DNA of 64,000 nt from Hemerocallis citrina (GCA_017893485.1 CM030366.1:77939227-78003226); one strand, 5' to 3'; shown: positions 21,747 through 32,794, counted from the stretch's first letter. The notes: generated by a model not told the origin, from the sequence alone. Made by a program: numbers and translations.

Positions 21747-23850
21747 ATGTCTCTTGCTTCTGTATCCGAGTCGACCTCTTGGTCCGAGCCCTCCCTTGAA
21801 GTTGTCAAAGATCGTACTCCAAACAAGGGCAAGAAGGTGTTCGGCAAAGATTCGATTGTGGAGGATCCGAAGCGTATGGGGGAGTTCGGAAGATTGCCGG
21901 GGCAGCTGACTGGGCTTCACAGAGTTCGGGAGCTTCCGGAGGATCAAGCCGAGCGAATTGTTCACGGGAGGGGGAGGTCCTTCGAGGAGAATGCAGCGAG
22001 GGAGACGACGGAGGCGGACGAGACGGTGTCGATCCTTCGCGAAGAGGACTTGGGAGTGATCCGGGACTGCTTCCAGATCCCAGAGGAGTACGAGCTTATG
22101 CTGCCGGGTCCCGGGGTTAGGGCCAACTCGCCGCTGCCAGTGACCATGTGTTGTTGGCCGGTCAACGCCTTTATTGCCGGGGCTCGGCTACCCCTCCATC
22201 CGTTCGCGATCCTCATCCTGAGTTAGTTCGGGGTCAACCCTATCCAGCTCATGCCGAACACATGGAGGGTCATAAACGGCTTCGTACTTCACTGCCAAGC
22301 TGCGGGGATCGAGCCGGAGTTGAACGTGCTTCGGACAATCTATCGGCTACACCAGGGGAACAAGTCGGAGTACCGATACTATTTGGCTCCGAGGCATGGC
22401 GGCAGGCTCGTCATATGCCCTGACTCCATCAAGCACTGGCGCGAGAAGTTTTTGATAGTGCGGAGTCCGGAGGCCTGGCCGATCCCCTCCGGCTGGGTGG
22501 AAGGGGTGCCGAAGAGGGCGAGGGCGCTGCCCAAGCTTCGTGCCGAGGAAGAAGAGGCAGTCCGGACACTTCTCGATCGGCCGAAGTGCGATTGGAAGGA
22601 GATGACCGAGGACATCTTGTTCAAGGGAGGGCTCTGCCGCGTAGATCCCAGTACGCGGCTTCTTTTATGCTTTGTTTTTCATATTTTACTTCCCATAGCT
22701 TGTATTGTGCTGACTAACTTCGTCTTTAATGCAGAAGCGATGGACTACGACGCGGTGCTAGCTTTGAGAGCAGGCCTCGCCAGCAAGGTGCCGAAGAAGC
22801 GCAAGAGGGTCGCCACCAAGTTGCCGACCCCAAAGACTCCGAGGGTCACGGAGACGATCGAGGAGACGGAGACCCTCAGTAGCCCGGTCGTTGCCGGTGC
22901 AGGCGCTTCAGCGTCAAATGCGGTCGGTGAGTTCCCCACCGCCGCAGCTCTGGGGATGACGACCCCCCCGTTGTCCGTCGCGGCCGAGGAGCTCCTGACT
23001 GAGGAGCACAGGAGGATCCATATTCCGGACTGGCAAGTTTGGAAACATGATGGATTCCTCGGTAACTCCCTAGCGAGTATGCAGGCGGTTTAGCACCTGG
23101 CGATGCCGAAGGACCGCACTGCGATGGAGGCCGGGCAAGAAGGTGACGACGTTATCGAGATCGCTCGCTCGGCCGTCTCGGTAAGTGTTAGGTTTTTGGG
23201 GCCGTTGAGTTTCTTTAGCTATAATTTTTCTAACTCTTTTAGTTCTTCTTTCCTTGTCGCAGATCATCGTCCATTTTGGACACCTCACCGAGAGGCTGGC
23301 GGCTCTGGAGAAGGAGCTGAAGCAGGAGTCCGACCAGGCTCGGAGAGAGAAAGCTCGGATGGGGAACGAGCTTGACAAGGTCAGGGTCGAGTTCGAAGGG
23401 AAGGCGGCGAGGGTCGAGTTCCTCGAGGCCCAGGTCACGAAGTTGGAGGGCGATCTACTCCGCCAGAAGGAGGTGGTGACCACAGAGTTGGCCGAAGCTG
23501 AAGAGGCCAAGGCGGCGGCTGTGAAGGCGGCAGAGGACGCGACCCTAGCGAAGGCGCAAGGTTTCCTCGCCCAAAACATGGCCAAAGCTTATGCCGAAGC
23601 CATCGCCCGGGTGACGAAGACGTACCCCGACATGGACTACTCGGGATGGAGACTGTTCCCGGGCCACGTCGAGAGCTTCAACCCCGAATCAGAGGGGGAA
23701 GAGGAAGAAGGGGAGGACGAAGCCGAGACTGAGGTTGAAGTCACCGGCGAGGTCCCGAGCTCCGCGGTTACCCCGCTGGCGGTGGTGCCTCCTTCGGGGA
23801 TGCCGACCCCCACCCACGCTCGCCGCCCTGGGAAAGAGGTCGCGCCCTGA
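21747..23850 (+). pseudogene. Antisense extra gene of T1: Transposase_28-like nuclear protein, three exons
   Basis: This gene lies antisense to gag-pol. Exons are 21747-22650, 22735-23180 and 23263-23850; introns 22651-22734 and 23181-23262 have GT...AG ends, the second with TCG|GTAAGTG. Splicing gives 645 codons in one frame; the second intron (82 bp) must be removed to keep frame. Residues about 95-300 (from DLGVIRDCFQIPEEYE through LPLHPF to HWREKFLIV) resemble Transposase_28 (PF04195), a family of unproven function. A nuclear-localisation motif PKKRKR is at about 321-326. Exon 3 starts VHFGHL, then a long charged coiled coil and an acidic tail (ESEGEEEEGEDEAE). In-frame TAG stops at 22224-22226 and 23091-23093 break it. 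The family call is by eye. Confidence 0.75.
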
Positions 23851-24077
23851 CTCCGCTCGTTTTTTCTTCTTTTTTCTATCTTTTTTGTAACGCCTAATAG
23901 CGGACTGGCCACCGCTGTTTTGAAATGAATGAAAAACTAATCTTTGTGGGTTCGACTCTGTGTCTTTCTGTCTTTTTTCACCAATTCTTGAAAGTTAGAA
24001 AGTTTGTTTGAAAATTCTTGAAGTGTTGGACTTTGGCAATGCTTGAAATTTTGTTGTTTGTCTCATCTTCTCTTCAG

Positions 24078-24956
24078 CTCGCGGTGGTAACTCAAGACGT
24101 CGAGCCCACTCGCTCGGATGACAACGCTCGGGCCGAGGCTGGCTTAGGGGCTACGAGGCTGTGCTTGGCGAGGTGGCGAGAGCGGCTCTATGAAGTCGAG
24201 TTGGGATTGCGCCGAGCCGAAAGCGAGCGGAACCATCTTCAACTCATCCTAGGTCGGCGAGACATCGAGATCCGACGTCTGGAGAGCAGGATCGCCGAGA
24301 TGACCCCCATAGGAGAGGACGAAGGTTCGTAGACCGCCTTTAGCAACGGGCTTCGGATCCAGTGCATTCGGCACAATTTGTCAAAAATAACAACGGAGAG
24401 GGATGATCTGCTTTCTGAGATCCGCCACCTGCAAACTGTAGAGGCGGAACTTCGGATTGAGGGAGAGGGACTGACGGCCAAGGTTGCCAAACTGACAACC
24501 GAGCGGGACGAGCTGACGGCCGAGGTCGACGCCCTGAAGAGAGTCATGGTAGACAAGAGCATCGAAGTCACTCATCTTCGCCGTCTCATAGCCAGTCGCT
24601 CTGGCGTGCCGGACTCCGCAATACCTCCTCGCTTCGAGGTCAATGTCAAAGATGACTCGTTGCAAGACCGGATCTCAGAGCTGGAGGCAGAGGTGGCTCG
24701 TCTCAAACCGCGTTCGGGGCCGATCAATGTGAGGAGCACTTCGTGTACTCGCGCGGAGAGCGATCGGGGCATCACGTTTTACGAGATGGCGACCCGTCCG
24801 CCCCTCGGCCATCCTAGCCCGGGGGATGCACAAAGCTCGGTGGCCATTTCGTCGAGCAGGACATCCGTCGGTGCAGCAGCTAGGAGCAGTGCCGAGGACA
24901 CGTCCCAATTCGCTGGTTTGGGGTCGGGCTCCGGAGGCAAACGTCGTCGACCTTGA
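24078..24956 (+). pseudogene. Second antisense frame of T1: coiled-coil protein
   Basis: An open frame of 293 codons follows a good splice-acceptor context (catcttctcttcag ending at 24077), broken by one in-frame TAG at 24330-24332. It may be a further exon of the gene at 21747 or a separate gene starting at 24018. It is predicted largely coiled coil: RLYEVELGLRRAESERNHLQ, then heptads such as LTAKVAKLTTERDELTAEVD and LQDRISELEAEVARL. It ends in a Ser/Gly-rich tail with basic GGKRRRP. AT-rich sequence with 'aataatattt' follows near 25120, suitable for polyadenylation. I do not recognise the family. The region 23851-24077 between the two frames holds no other gene. Confidence 0.55.
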
Positions 24957-25347
24957 GTGTCCTTGAAGAGGAACATCCCTGCGCCATGGAGGCATTGATG
25001 ATCGTTTTTGAAGCCTTTGTATTTAGTCCAAGTGTAGTGGGTTGGCATTGTAATTTTTGCTCTTTAAGGCCTATAATCTTGCTGTATGGAAGAGTTCTTT
25101 GTACTGCATCCCAATTATTAATAATATTTCTTTCTCGAACTTGCATGTTCTTTGTAGCACTGTGTAGTCATTTTGTTTGTGACTGTGCTCATCGTGCCGA
25201 GGTCCCTGCGCCGGCCTTTTGCTTGTTCGGGGATCGACGACGCGAGTGTTCGGCCAGTGGTGCCGAGTTGCGCTTCGGTCACCTAATCTTGCGAACTTGC
25301 GAGATGAGCCGAACCTCACGTAACAATGAGCTCGCGGGGTGCGTTTG

Positions 25348-26826
25348 AGCCAAGTGTTGGACTTCGGACCTTTGTTAGATTAGTTTAATAGTTGTGGGAG
25401 CAATTCCGAATGGCGAACTACTTCTAGCTCGCTTAGGAGCGGACTTGCGAAGTAGAATCGAGCCAAGTGTTGGACTCTGAACCAACGTTAGATTAGTTCA
25501 ACGGTTGTGGGAGCAATTCCGAATGGCGAACTACTTCTAGCTCGCTTAGAAGCGGACTTGCAAAGTAGAATCGAGCCAAGTGTTGGACTCCGAACCTTTG
25601 TTAGATTAGTTCAACGGTTGTGGGAGCAATTCCGAATGGCAAACTACTTCTAGCTTGCTTAGGAGCGGACTTGCGAAGTAGAATCGAGCCAAGTGTAGTT
25701 CAACGGTTGTGGGAGCAATTCCGAATGGCGAACTACTTCTAGCTCGCTTAGGAGCGGACTTGCGAAGTAGAATCGAGCCAAGTGTTTGACTGTGAACCAT
25801 CGTTAGATTAGTTCAACAGTTGTGGGAGCAATTCCGAATGGCGAACTACTTCTAGCTCGCTTAGGAGCGGACTTGCGAAGTAGAATCGAGCCAAGTGTTG
25901 GACTCCAAACCTTTGTTAGATTAGTTCAACGGTTGTGGGAGCAATTCCGAATGGCGAACTACTTCTAGCTCGCTTAGAAGCAAACTTGCGAAGTAGAATC
26001 GAGCCAAGTGTTGGACTCTGAACCATCGTTAGATTAGTTCAACGGTTGTGGGAGCAATTCCGAATGGCGAACTACTTCTAGCTCGCTTAGGAGCGGACTT
26101 GCGAAGTAGAATCGAGCCAAGTGTTGGACTCCAAACCATCGTTAGAGTAGTTCAACGGTTGTGGGAGCAATTCCGAATGGCGAACTACTTCTAGCTCGCT
26201 TAGGAACGGACTTGCGAAGTAGAATCGAGCCAAGTGTTGGACTCCGAACCATCGTTAGAGTAGTTCAATGGTTGTGGGAGCAATTCCGAATGGCGAACTA
26301 CTTCTAGCTCACTTTGGAGCGGACTTGCGAAGTAGAATCAAGCCAAGTGTTGGACTTCGAACCATCGTTAGATTAGTTCAACAGTTGTGGGAGCAATTTC
26401 GAATGGCGAACTACTTCTAGCTCGCTTAGGAGCGGACTTGCGAAGTAGAATTGAGCCAAGTGTTGGACTCCGAACCATCGTTAGAGTAGTTCAACGGTTG
26501 TGGGAGCAATTCCGAATGGCGAACTACTTCTAGCTCGCTTAGGAGCGCACTTGCGAAGTAGAATCGAGCCAAGTGTTGGACTCTGAACCATCGTTAGATT
26601 AGTTCAACGGTTGTGGGAGCAATTCCGAATGGCGAACTACCTCTAGTTCGCTTAGGAGCGAACTTGCAAAGTAGAATCGAGCCATGTGTTGGACTCCGAA
26701 CCATCGTTAGGTTAGTTCAACGGTTGTGGGAGCAATTCCGAATGGCGAACTACCTCTAGTTCGCTTAGGAGCGAACTTGCGAAGTAGAATCGAGCCAAGT
26801 GTTGGACTCCGAACTATCGTTAGATT
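25348..26826. repeat. 113-bp tandem array between pol and the antisense genes of T1
   Basis: There are about 13 highly similar units, each starting 'agccaagtgttggactc' and containing 'ttgtgggagcaattccgaat' and 'agctcgcttaggagcggact'. Starts are spaced 113 bp (25348, 25461, 25574, 25687), with one copy shortened by 23 bp (25687-25776) and the last near 26793. Copies differ by only a few bases, so the array is young or homogenised. It lies where transcripts of pol and of the antisense genes would converge. Confidence 0.95.
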
Positions 26827-26994
26827 GAAGAGTAAAAGCAGAGAGATGTAAACAATAGCTAAGTATGAAAAAGCTTTCTTTATTAATGATTAATAGTTGG
26901 CTGCTTCTAAAGTTGCGAGCCGTCATTACAAGAGAGAAATAAAAGAAAAACATTACAAGCAATAGGAGTGGAACGGTTCGACATCCCAAAATAC

Positions 26995-28423
26995 TTAGAG
27001 AGGCGTTGGTGCTATCTCTTGGTACTTTAAGAGATGGTCGGCATTCCAAGTCCTGGGGATCTCCCTGCCTTCGAGATCTTCTAGTCTGTATGTGCCGAGG
27101 CGGACTACTTTGGCGATCTTGTAAGGTCCCTCCCAATTTGGGGCCAATTTGCTTTTCTGACCTGGGAATGAGATGGCCAACTTTCTGAGGACCAGGTCCC
27201 CTTCTTTGAGGTCGGTTGGACGGACGCTCTTGTTGTATGCCAACTCGATCCTTCTTCGGTAGCTTTGTTGACGAATGGCAGCTCTTTCTCGGATCTCATC
27301 TATCAGGTCTAGATTTGCTCGGAGCTCTCTGGCGTTTTGCTCTTCTTCATAAGCTATTAGACGATGAGATGGTATTCCGACTTCTAGGGGGATGATGGCC
27401 TCGGACCCATAGGTGAAATTAAATGGGCTCTCTCCTGTGGGGGTCCGTTTTGTGGTGCGGTAGTTCCACAGCACGTTGGGAAGCTGATCGACCCATAGGC
27501 CTTTGGAGCATTTGTCCAACCTTAATGCCGGAGAGGATCTGTCGGTTAGCATTTTCGGCTTGGCCATTCGACTGGGGGTGAGAAACGGAGGAGAACCGGT
27601 GTTGGATGGCAAGGTCTTCGCATAGGGCTCGGAAGGCAGCCCCGGTGAACTGGGTTCCATTGTCTGTTATCAGGACCTGAGGGACGCCGAATCGGCAGAT
27701 CACGCTCTTCCAGAAGAACTGAACAACCTTGTTCTCGGTGATCGTGGCCAAGGGCTCGGCCTCTATCCATTTTGAGAAGTAGTCGATTGCCACAACTAGG
27801 AATTTGAACTGTCCGGGAGCTGGTGGGAATGGCCCTAGTAAATCCATCCCCCACATTGCAAAGGGAATTGGACTTGATAGGGAAGTGAGCGGAGCTTGTG
27901 GGAGGCGCCGGATGTCAGAGTACTTCTGACAGGAGCTGCATTGTCGAACGTGCCGTTCGGCGTCTCGTAGGAGAGTGGGCCAGAAATATCCGTAATTTAT
28001 CACTTTGCGGGCTAGAGCTCTGGACCCCGAATGTGCCCCGCCGATGCCCTCATGAAGTTCTTGTAGGGCGTAGTCGGCTTGCCCAGGGGAGAGGCATCTC
28101 AGGTACGGCCTGCCGTCTACCTGTGTGAAAGAGTGTTTATATAGGATGCCTCCGATCAGTGTGTAACGCTCGGCTTGGGTTCTCACTCTTCGAGCTCCCT
28201 TGGGATCCTTGGGGAGGAGTCCTTCCCTTAAGAATTCGACGAGGGGTTTCATCCAGTTATCTTCAAGCAGGACGGGCAGCGACTCTATGGAGTCGGCGGT
28301 TTCATCCTCTATACTTGGCTTCAGAAGAACCTCTATCAAGACGGTCTGCTCGAGACCTTGAAGGGAGGAAGAGGCTAGTTTGGAGAGGGCGTCAGCCTGA
28401 GCATTTTCTTCCCGGGGTATTCA
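26995..28423 (-). CDS. Integrase of T1 (one frameshift)
   Basis: Integrase would insert the element's cDNA into the nuclear genome. It is in frame with the RT part but separated from it by a TGA (28421-28423) in the RNase H/integrase linker. Motifs in order are the zinc finger (H-x-H around LHEGIGGAHSG, then CSSCQKYS), the catalytic core with D in GMDLLGPF, D in LITDNGTQF and E in SNGQAENANR (35 residues between the last two), and the C-terminal module (GDLVLRKL, then KLAPNWEGPYKIAKV). The first frame ends at 27419. The second (27660-26995) carries on after a shift near 27520, where about two bases seem lost. No chromodomain follows. B carries a homologous, more decayed copy. Confidence 0.88.
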
Positions 28424-31177
28424 TTGAATGAGGGCTTCTTCGAACAGTGCCATGAGGCTCCTGACCTTGGCTAAGTATTTAACCATCCTATCATCACGTG
28501 CTTCATACTCGCCGAGGACCTGATTTACGACTAGCTGAGAGTCGCTAAAGATCCGGAGGCGCTGCGCTCCTGCATTACGAGCCATTCCAAGGCCGGCTAT
28601 GAGTGCCTCGTATTCTGCTTCGTTGTTCGAAGCCTTGAAGTTGATACGAAGGGAGTATTGGAGGATGAAGTCATCTGGGCCTGCCAGAAAGACCCCGGCT
28701 CTGCTTCCCTCATTGCAGGAGGATCCATCCACATAAACCGACCAGACAGGTGGTCCCTTCATCGCTTGACTGAACTCGGGGATGGTAGTTTCAACTATGA
28801 ATTTTGCTAAGGCCTGAGCCTTGATCGCGGTCCGAGGCTGATAAGTTATATCGTGCTGGCTCAGCTCAATAGACCACTTCATAAGACGACCGGAGGTCTC
28901 CGGCTTGTGGAGCACTTGCTTCAGCGGTTGGTCGGTCAGAACGACCACCGAATGGGACTGAAAATACAGGCGAAGCTTCCTCGCGGCCATCACCAAGGCA
29001 TAAGCCATCTTTTCTATCTTCGGGTAGCGGAGCTCGGCGTCCCGAAGTACTTTGCTCACATAGTATATGGGCTTTTGAGCCCGGTCTTCTTCCCTTATTA
29101 AAACAACACTGAGGGTCTGCTCGGAGGCTGCCAGGTAGAGGTAGAGGGGTTCGCCAGGAACTAGTTTGCTGAGGAGAGGAGGGTTGACGAGGTAAGCCTT
29201 GAGCTGTTCGAATGACTCCTGTTGCTGCTGACCCCATTCGAAACCTTTAGCCCCCCTGAGGGCCTTTAAGAAGAGGAGGCACTTCTCCCCGGACTTCGAG
29301 AGAAAATGCCCTATGGCAGCTAGGCGGCCTGTTAGCCTCTGGACTTCCTTAACATTCTTGGGAGGGGCCATGTCTAATATGGCCTTGATTTTCTCAGGGT
29401 TTGCTTCAATTCCTCGTTGGCTGACCATGAAGCCGAGGAACTTTCCTGATGAGACTCCAAATGCACACTTGTTTGGATTGAGTCTCATGTTGTGCTTTCT
29501 CAGAACATCAAACGCCTCCTGGAGGTCCGTCACATGATCGGCACCTCGGATACTTTTTACAAGCATGTCGTCAACATATACCTCCATGTTACAGCCGATT
29601 TGAGCTTGGAAAACCTTGTTGACGAGGCATTGATATGTTGCGCCAGCATTCTTCAGACCGAAGGGCATAACCCTGTAGCAATAGAGGCCTTGATCGGTCA
29701 CAAATGATGTCTTCGGGATATCCGGGGGGAACATCCGGATCTGGTTGTAGCCTGAGGAGGCGTCCATGAAGCTGAGGAGTTCATGTCCCGAGGTGGTATC
29801 AATCAAAGTGTCAATACTCAGAGGAGGGAAGGGATCCTTGGAGCAAGCCTTGTTGAGATCGGTGAAATCGATACAAATCCTCCAAGTCCCGTTAGACTTC
29901 TTCATCATTACTACATTCGACAACCACTCGGGATAGTTCACCTCTTGTATGAACCGGGCCTTCAAGAGCTTGTCCACCTCCTCTTTTATAGCTAGCTGGC
30001 GCTCGGGGGCGAACTTGCGCCTCTTCTGTTGAACCGGTTTGGACCCCGGAACAACGCTGAGGTGGTGGACCAAGAGCTCTTCAGAAATTCCGGGCATGTC
30101 TGCAGCTGACCAAGCAAAGAGATCTCGGTTCCTTCGGATGCACTGTACAATGTCTGAGTATAGGGCGGACGGGATGGTCTTGCTAACAAAAAACTTTCGA
30201 GTTGGATCCTGCTCAGAGAAGAGCACTTCCTCCAATTCGTCCACCGGCTCGGACGTCGGTCGTGCAGCATCTTGGGGGATTTTCAGAGTTTCTAAGGAGA
30301 GGACTGGGCCGAGGGTAGAGGTCATGTAGCACTTACGGGCTGTTTCCTGATTGCCTTTTACTTTCTCTACTCTTGCCCGAGTGGGAAACTTCATTTTGAG
30401 GTGATAGGCGGAGGGGATGGCTTCCAGGGCCGCAAGGCTGGGCCGACCCAGAATGACGTTGTAAGCTGCGGGAACATCTACGACCATGAAGTCCATCGGC
30501 TCCGTTCGGGTAGTAGGAGTTTTTCCAGCAGTTACATTGAGGGTGATCACCCCTTCAATAGTCACTGGCACTCCCGTGAACCCATGGAGCATGTAGCCGG
30601 CGGGCTTGAGTCTGTCTCGGGAGAGTTTGAGGCCTTTAAAAGCGGCGAGGAAGAGGATGTTAACGGAGCTGCCATTTTCCACTAGGATCTTCTCCATTTT
30701 GAAGTTCACCATGTGGAGGTTGATGACGAGTGCGTCACAATGAGGGGTTCGGACGCCCTCGAGGTCTTCATTCGAAAATGTGACAGGCACTCCGAGGCCT
30801 TTGGGAGGAGGGGTGGCGCGGACCGAATTGACTTCTCTTATGAATGCTTTTCGAGAGTAGTTTGAGGAGCCCCCCATTGGACCCCCGTGAATGAGGTGCA
30901 GGACACGCTCCTCCTCGAAGTCGGGCGTTTCATCGCGTTCCGGAAGCTTATTAGCCCCCCGAGGCGGGGGAGGAAGGTCGGCTCGGTCCTTTCTCACGAA
31001 CCTGGTTAGCTGCCCCCTCTGGATGAGGGCTTCTATTTCATTCTTCAAGGCCCGACAATCATTGGTGTCGTGGCCATGGTCCCGGTGATAACGACACCAC
31101 TTCTCTTTATCCCTTTTCTTGGCGGGGGTGTTCATCCTCGGAGCAGGGGGTATGATCCCTTCCTTCTCAACTTCCAT
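28421..31177 (-). CDS. Protease, reverse transcriptase and RNase H of T1
   Basis: This is the longest intact frame in the window (918 residues). It begins with a nucleocapsid zinc-knuckle variant (CRYHRDHGHDTNDC, near residue 27). The protease follows at about residue 185, with LVENGSSVNILF; the catalytic Asp position is Glu here (A has LVDNSSF). RT spans about residues 400-640, with RKFAPERQLAIKEEVDKL, WRICIDFTDLNKAC and the active site EVYVDDMLVKS. RNase H follows, with WSVYVDGSSCNEG, NNEAEYEALIAG and IFSDSQLVVNQV. It is in the same frame as gag upstream (TAG at 31241-31243) and integrase downstream (TGA at 28421-28423). Open RT and RNase H with all motif residues suggest fairly recent activity. 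Confidence 0.94.
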   Translation of the reverse strand: MEVEKEGIIPPAPRMNTPAKKRDKEKWCRYHRDHGHDTNDCRALKNEIEALIQRGQLTRFVRKDRADLPPPPRGANKLPERDETPDFEEERVLHLIHGGPMGGSSNYSRKAFIREVNSVRATPPPKGLGVPVTFSNEDLEGVRTPHCDALVINLHMVNFKMEKILVENGSSVNILFLAAFKGLKLSRDRLKPAGYMLHGFTGVPVTIEGVITLNVTAGKTPTTRTEPMDFMVVDVPAAYNVILGRPSLAALEAIPSAYHLKMKFPTRARVEKVKGNQETARKCYMTSTLGPVLSLETLKIPQDAARPTSEPVDELEEVLFSEQDPTRKFFVSKTIPSALYSDIVQCIRRNRDLFAWSAADMPGISEELLVHHLSVVPGSKPVQQKRRKFAPERQLAIKEEVDKLLKARFIQEVNYPEWLSNVVMMKKSNGTWRICIDFTDLNKACSKDPFPPLSIDTLIDTTSGHELLSFMDASSGYNQIRMFPPDIPKTSFVTDQGLYCYRVMPFGLKNAGATYQCLVNKVFQAQIGCNMEVYVDDMLVKSIRGADHVTDLQEAFDVLRKHNMRLNPNKCAFGVSSGKFLGFMVSQRGIEANPEKIKAILDMAPPKNVKEVQRLTGRLAAIGHFLSKSGEKCLLFLKALRGAKGFEWGQQQQESFEQLKAYLVNPPLLSKLVPGEPLYLYLAASEQTLSVVLIREEDRAQKPIYYVSKVLRDAELRYPKIEKMAYALVMAARKLRLYFQSHSVVVLTDQPLKQVLHKPETSGRLMKWSIELSQHDITYQPRTAIKAQALAKFIVETTIPEFSQAMKGPPVWSVYVDGSSCNEGSRAGVFLAGPDDFILQYSLRINFKASNNEAEYEALIAGLGMARNAGAQRLRIFSDSQLVVNQVLGEYEARDDRMVKYLAKVRSLMALFEEALIQ

Positions 31178-31240
31178 CAGAATGGTAGAGACATTGGTGG
31201 TGAGAGGAGTAAATTTCTCGAATTTGGGGGGAGGTCGGCG

Positions 31241-32725
31241 CTAGCCGGCATTATCCTTCTGGAGCTTCTTGGATCCTTCCTCTTCTGTTCCCTTTCTCTT
31301 AAACCCGGAGGAAGACCCCTCCAAGTTGGGGCGGTGCTCGGCTTCTTCGGCCCGAATATACTTTTCACTTCGGAGGAGGAGGTCAGAGAAGTTCTGTGGG
31401 GGCTTCTTGGCGAGGGAGGAGCGGAGGTTGGCATTGAGGACATTGGATTGAAATGCCGCTGCAGGGACCGACTGGTCAAGGGATGCTATGGACCTGGCTT
31501 CAGCTGTGAACCTCTTCACGTAGTCTCTCAACTTCTCACCTTTCTTCTGGTGGAGGTACAGTAGCGAAATATTGGTCTTCTCAGTTCTACGGCTACTTAG
31601 AAAATGGGTGACGAAGAGGGTTTCGAATTGTTCGAAGGAGAATATTGAGGATGGGGCAAGGCGAGAGTACCATTCTCGAGCTGGACCCTTGAGAGTTGCG
31701 GGAAAGGTTTTGCAGAGCAGGGCATCGGAAGCTTGGTGGATGAGCATTAGGGTCTTGAAGCTCTCGATGTGATCGACGGGGTCAGTCTCCCTGGAGTAGG
31801 TCTCAAATTGAGGAGGCTTGAAGCCGATTGGTATGGGTGCATCCATTATGGTTCGGGAAAAAAGAGGTCTGCTAGGACGAAGAGTCCTTCCTCTAAGCTC
31901 TTCTTCTCGGTCTAACTGGCCCAAGCGCCTCTCCATCTCATGGAGACGCCGGTATACAACATCATCCCTTCGACGGTAATCAAGCAAGCCTCTAGACTCG
32001 TCTTCGTACGAGGGAGAGCGGGGGCTACGACGACGGTAGCTCCTGGAGCGGCGAGGACTTGGCACATGCCGGGAGTTGCTGGGAGCTGGAGGAGGAGATG
32101 GGGACCGTCGGCGAGGACTTCGGACCGGAGGAGGAGAGGGGATCTTAGGAGCATTGGCGTTAGGACGGAGATTGAGAGCTTATAGGACGGTCGCTTGGAA
32201 CTGCTGGAACTCGGCACGGGTGATGGGTGCCTCATCATTCCTAGGCTGTTGCCGACCTGTAGGGGAGTGTGGCCTTCTTCTGTAATGCTCGGGGGACTCT
32301 CTCCGCCCCCTTCGGGTAAAGGACCTTCTGTATTCTCAGCGGTGAGGAGACCGCTCATCCGGACGGTGTTGGCGGGAGGTTCCCTCTCGGGCCTGCTTTT
32401 CATCCAGATGGCGGCGAAGATCCTCATCCTTCTGCCGATTGAGGACGGTGTGGTGGTGATCGGAAGCTCGGGGATGGTGAGAGGCCATAGAGTCTGAAGA
32501 GGCATTGTGGATGGAGACGTGGTCCGGATGGAGAGGTTGTTTCTGCGGATTGGGACCCCTAGGAAGTTGCTAATTCTGCAGAGGAGGCAGGTCCTGTTGG
32601 AGTGGGTCTTCTGCCAGAGGGGGAAGTTGCCCTTGCTGCGGAGCTAGTTGGACGAGGATGTCTTGTTGCTGATCAGGGTTGGGTCCTCGGTTGGACCCTC
32701 AGGATCTGACTTTCCTAGGAGGCAT
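31241..32725 (-). pseudogene. gag of T1, with several stops
   Basis: This encodes the capsid precursor. The likely start is the ATG at 32725 (MPPRKVRS), matching A's start (MPPKEKGK at 36333). Stops in the same frame are TGA 32699-32701, TAG 32570-32572, TGA 32336-32338, TAA 32180-32182 and TAG 31241-31243. The last 274 codons are open from 32065. The Arg/Ser/Pro-rich N-terminus (RRSRSYRRRSPRSPSYEDES) is followed by the capsid core (PIPIGFKPPQFETYS, DHIESFKTLMLIHQASDALL, then REWYSRLAPSSIFSFEQFE and FTAEARSIASLDQSV). The zinc-knuckle part lies past the last stop, in the same frame. No frameshift separates gag and pol, so a single polyprotein is the ancestral design. Confidence 0.85.
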
Positions 32726-32776
32726 GGCTGGAGAAGATCTGTCCAACGGGAAGAGGGGAGGTTGCTATTCGTTAGT

Positions 32777-32794
32777 TTCCCACAGACGGCGCCA
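32777..32794 (-). other. Primer-binding site of T1
   Basis: The minus strand reads TGGCGCCGTCTGTGGGAA, three bases after the 5' LTR end ...CGACAACA. This site is typical of Tat-lineage elements; I believe it corresponds to an arginine tRNA but cannot check the match here. Confidence 0.85.

Noticed and set aside
25348..26826. CRISPR-like regular repeats
   Set aside because: These are direct tandem repeats with no unique spacers, in a plant retrotransposon. The same applies to 20590-21345 and 39541-41240.
28853..32497. Many plus-strand open frames of 60-165 codons
   Set aside because: They are shadows of the T1 gag-pol frame on the other strand and do not share motifs with the real antisense gene at 21747-24956.
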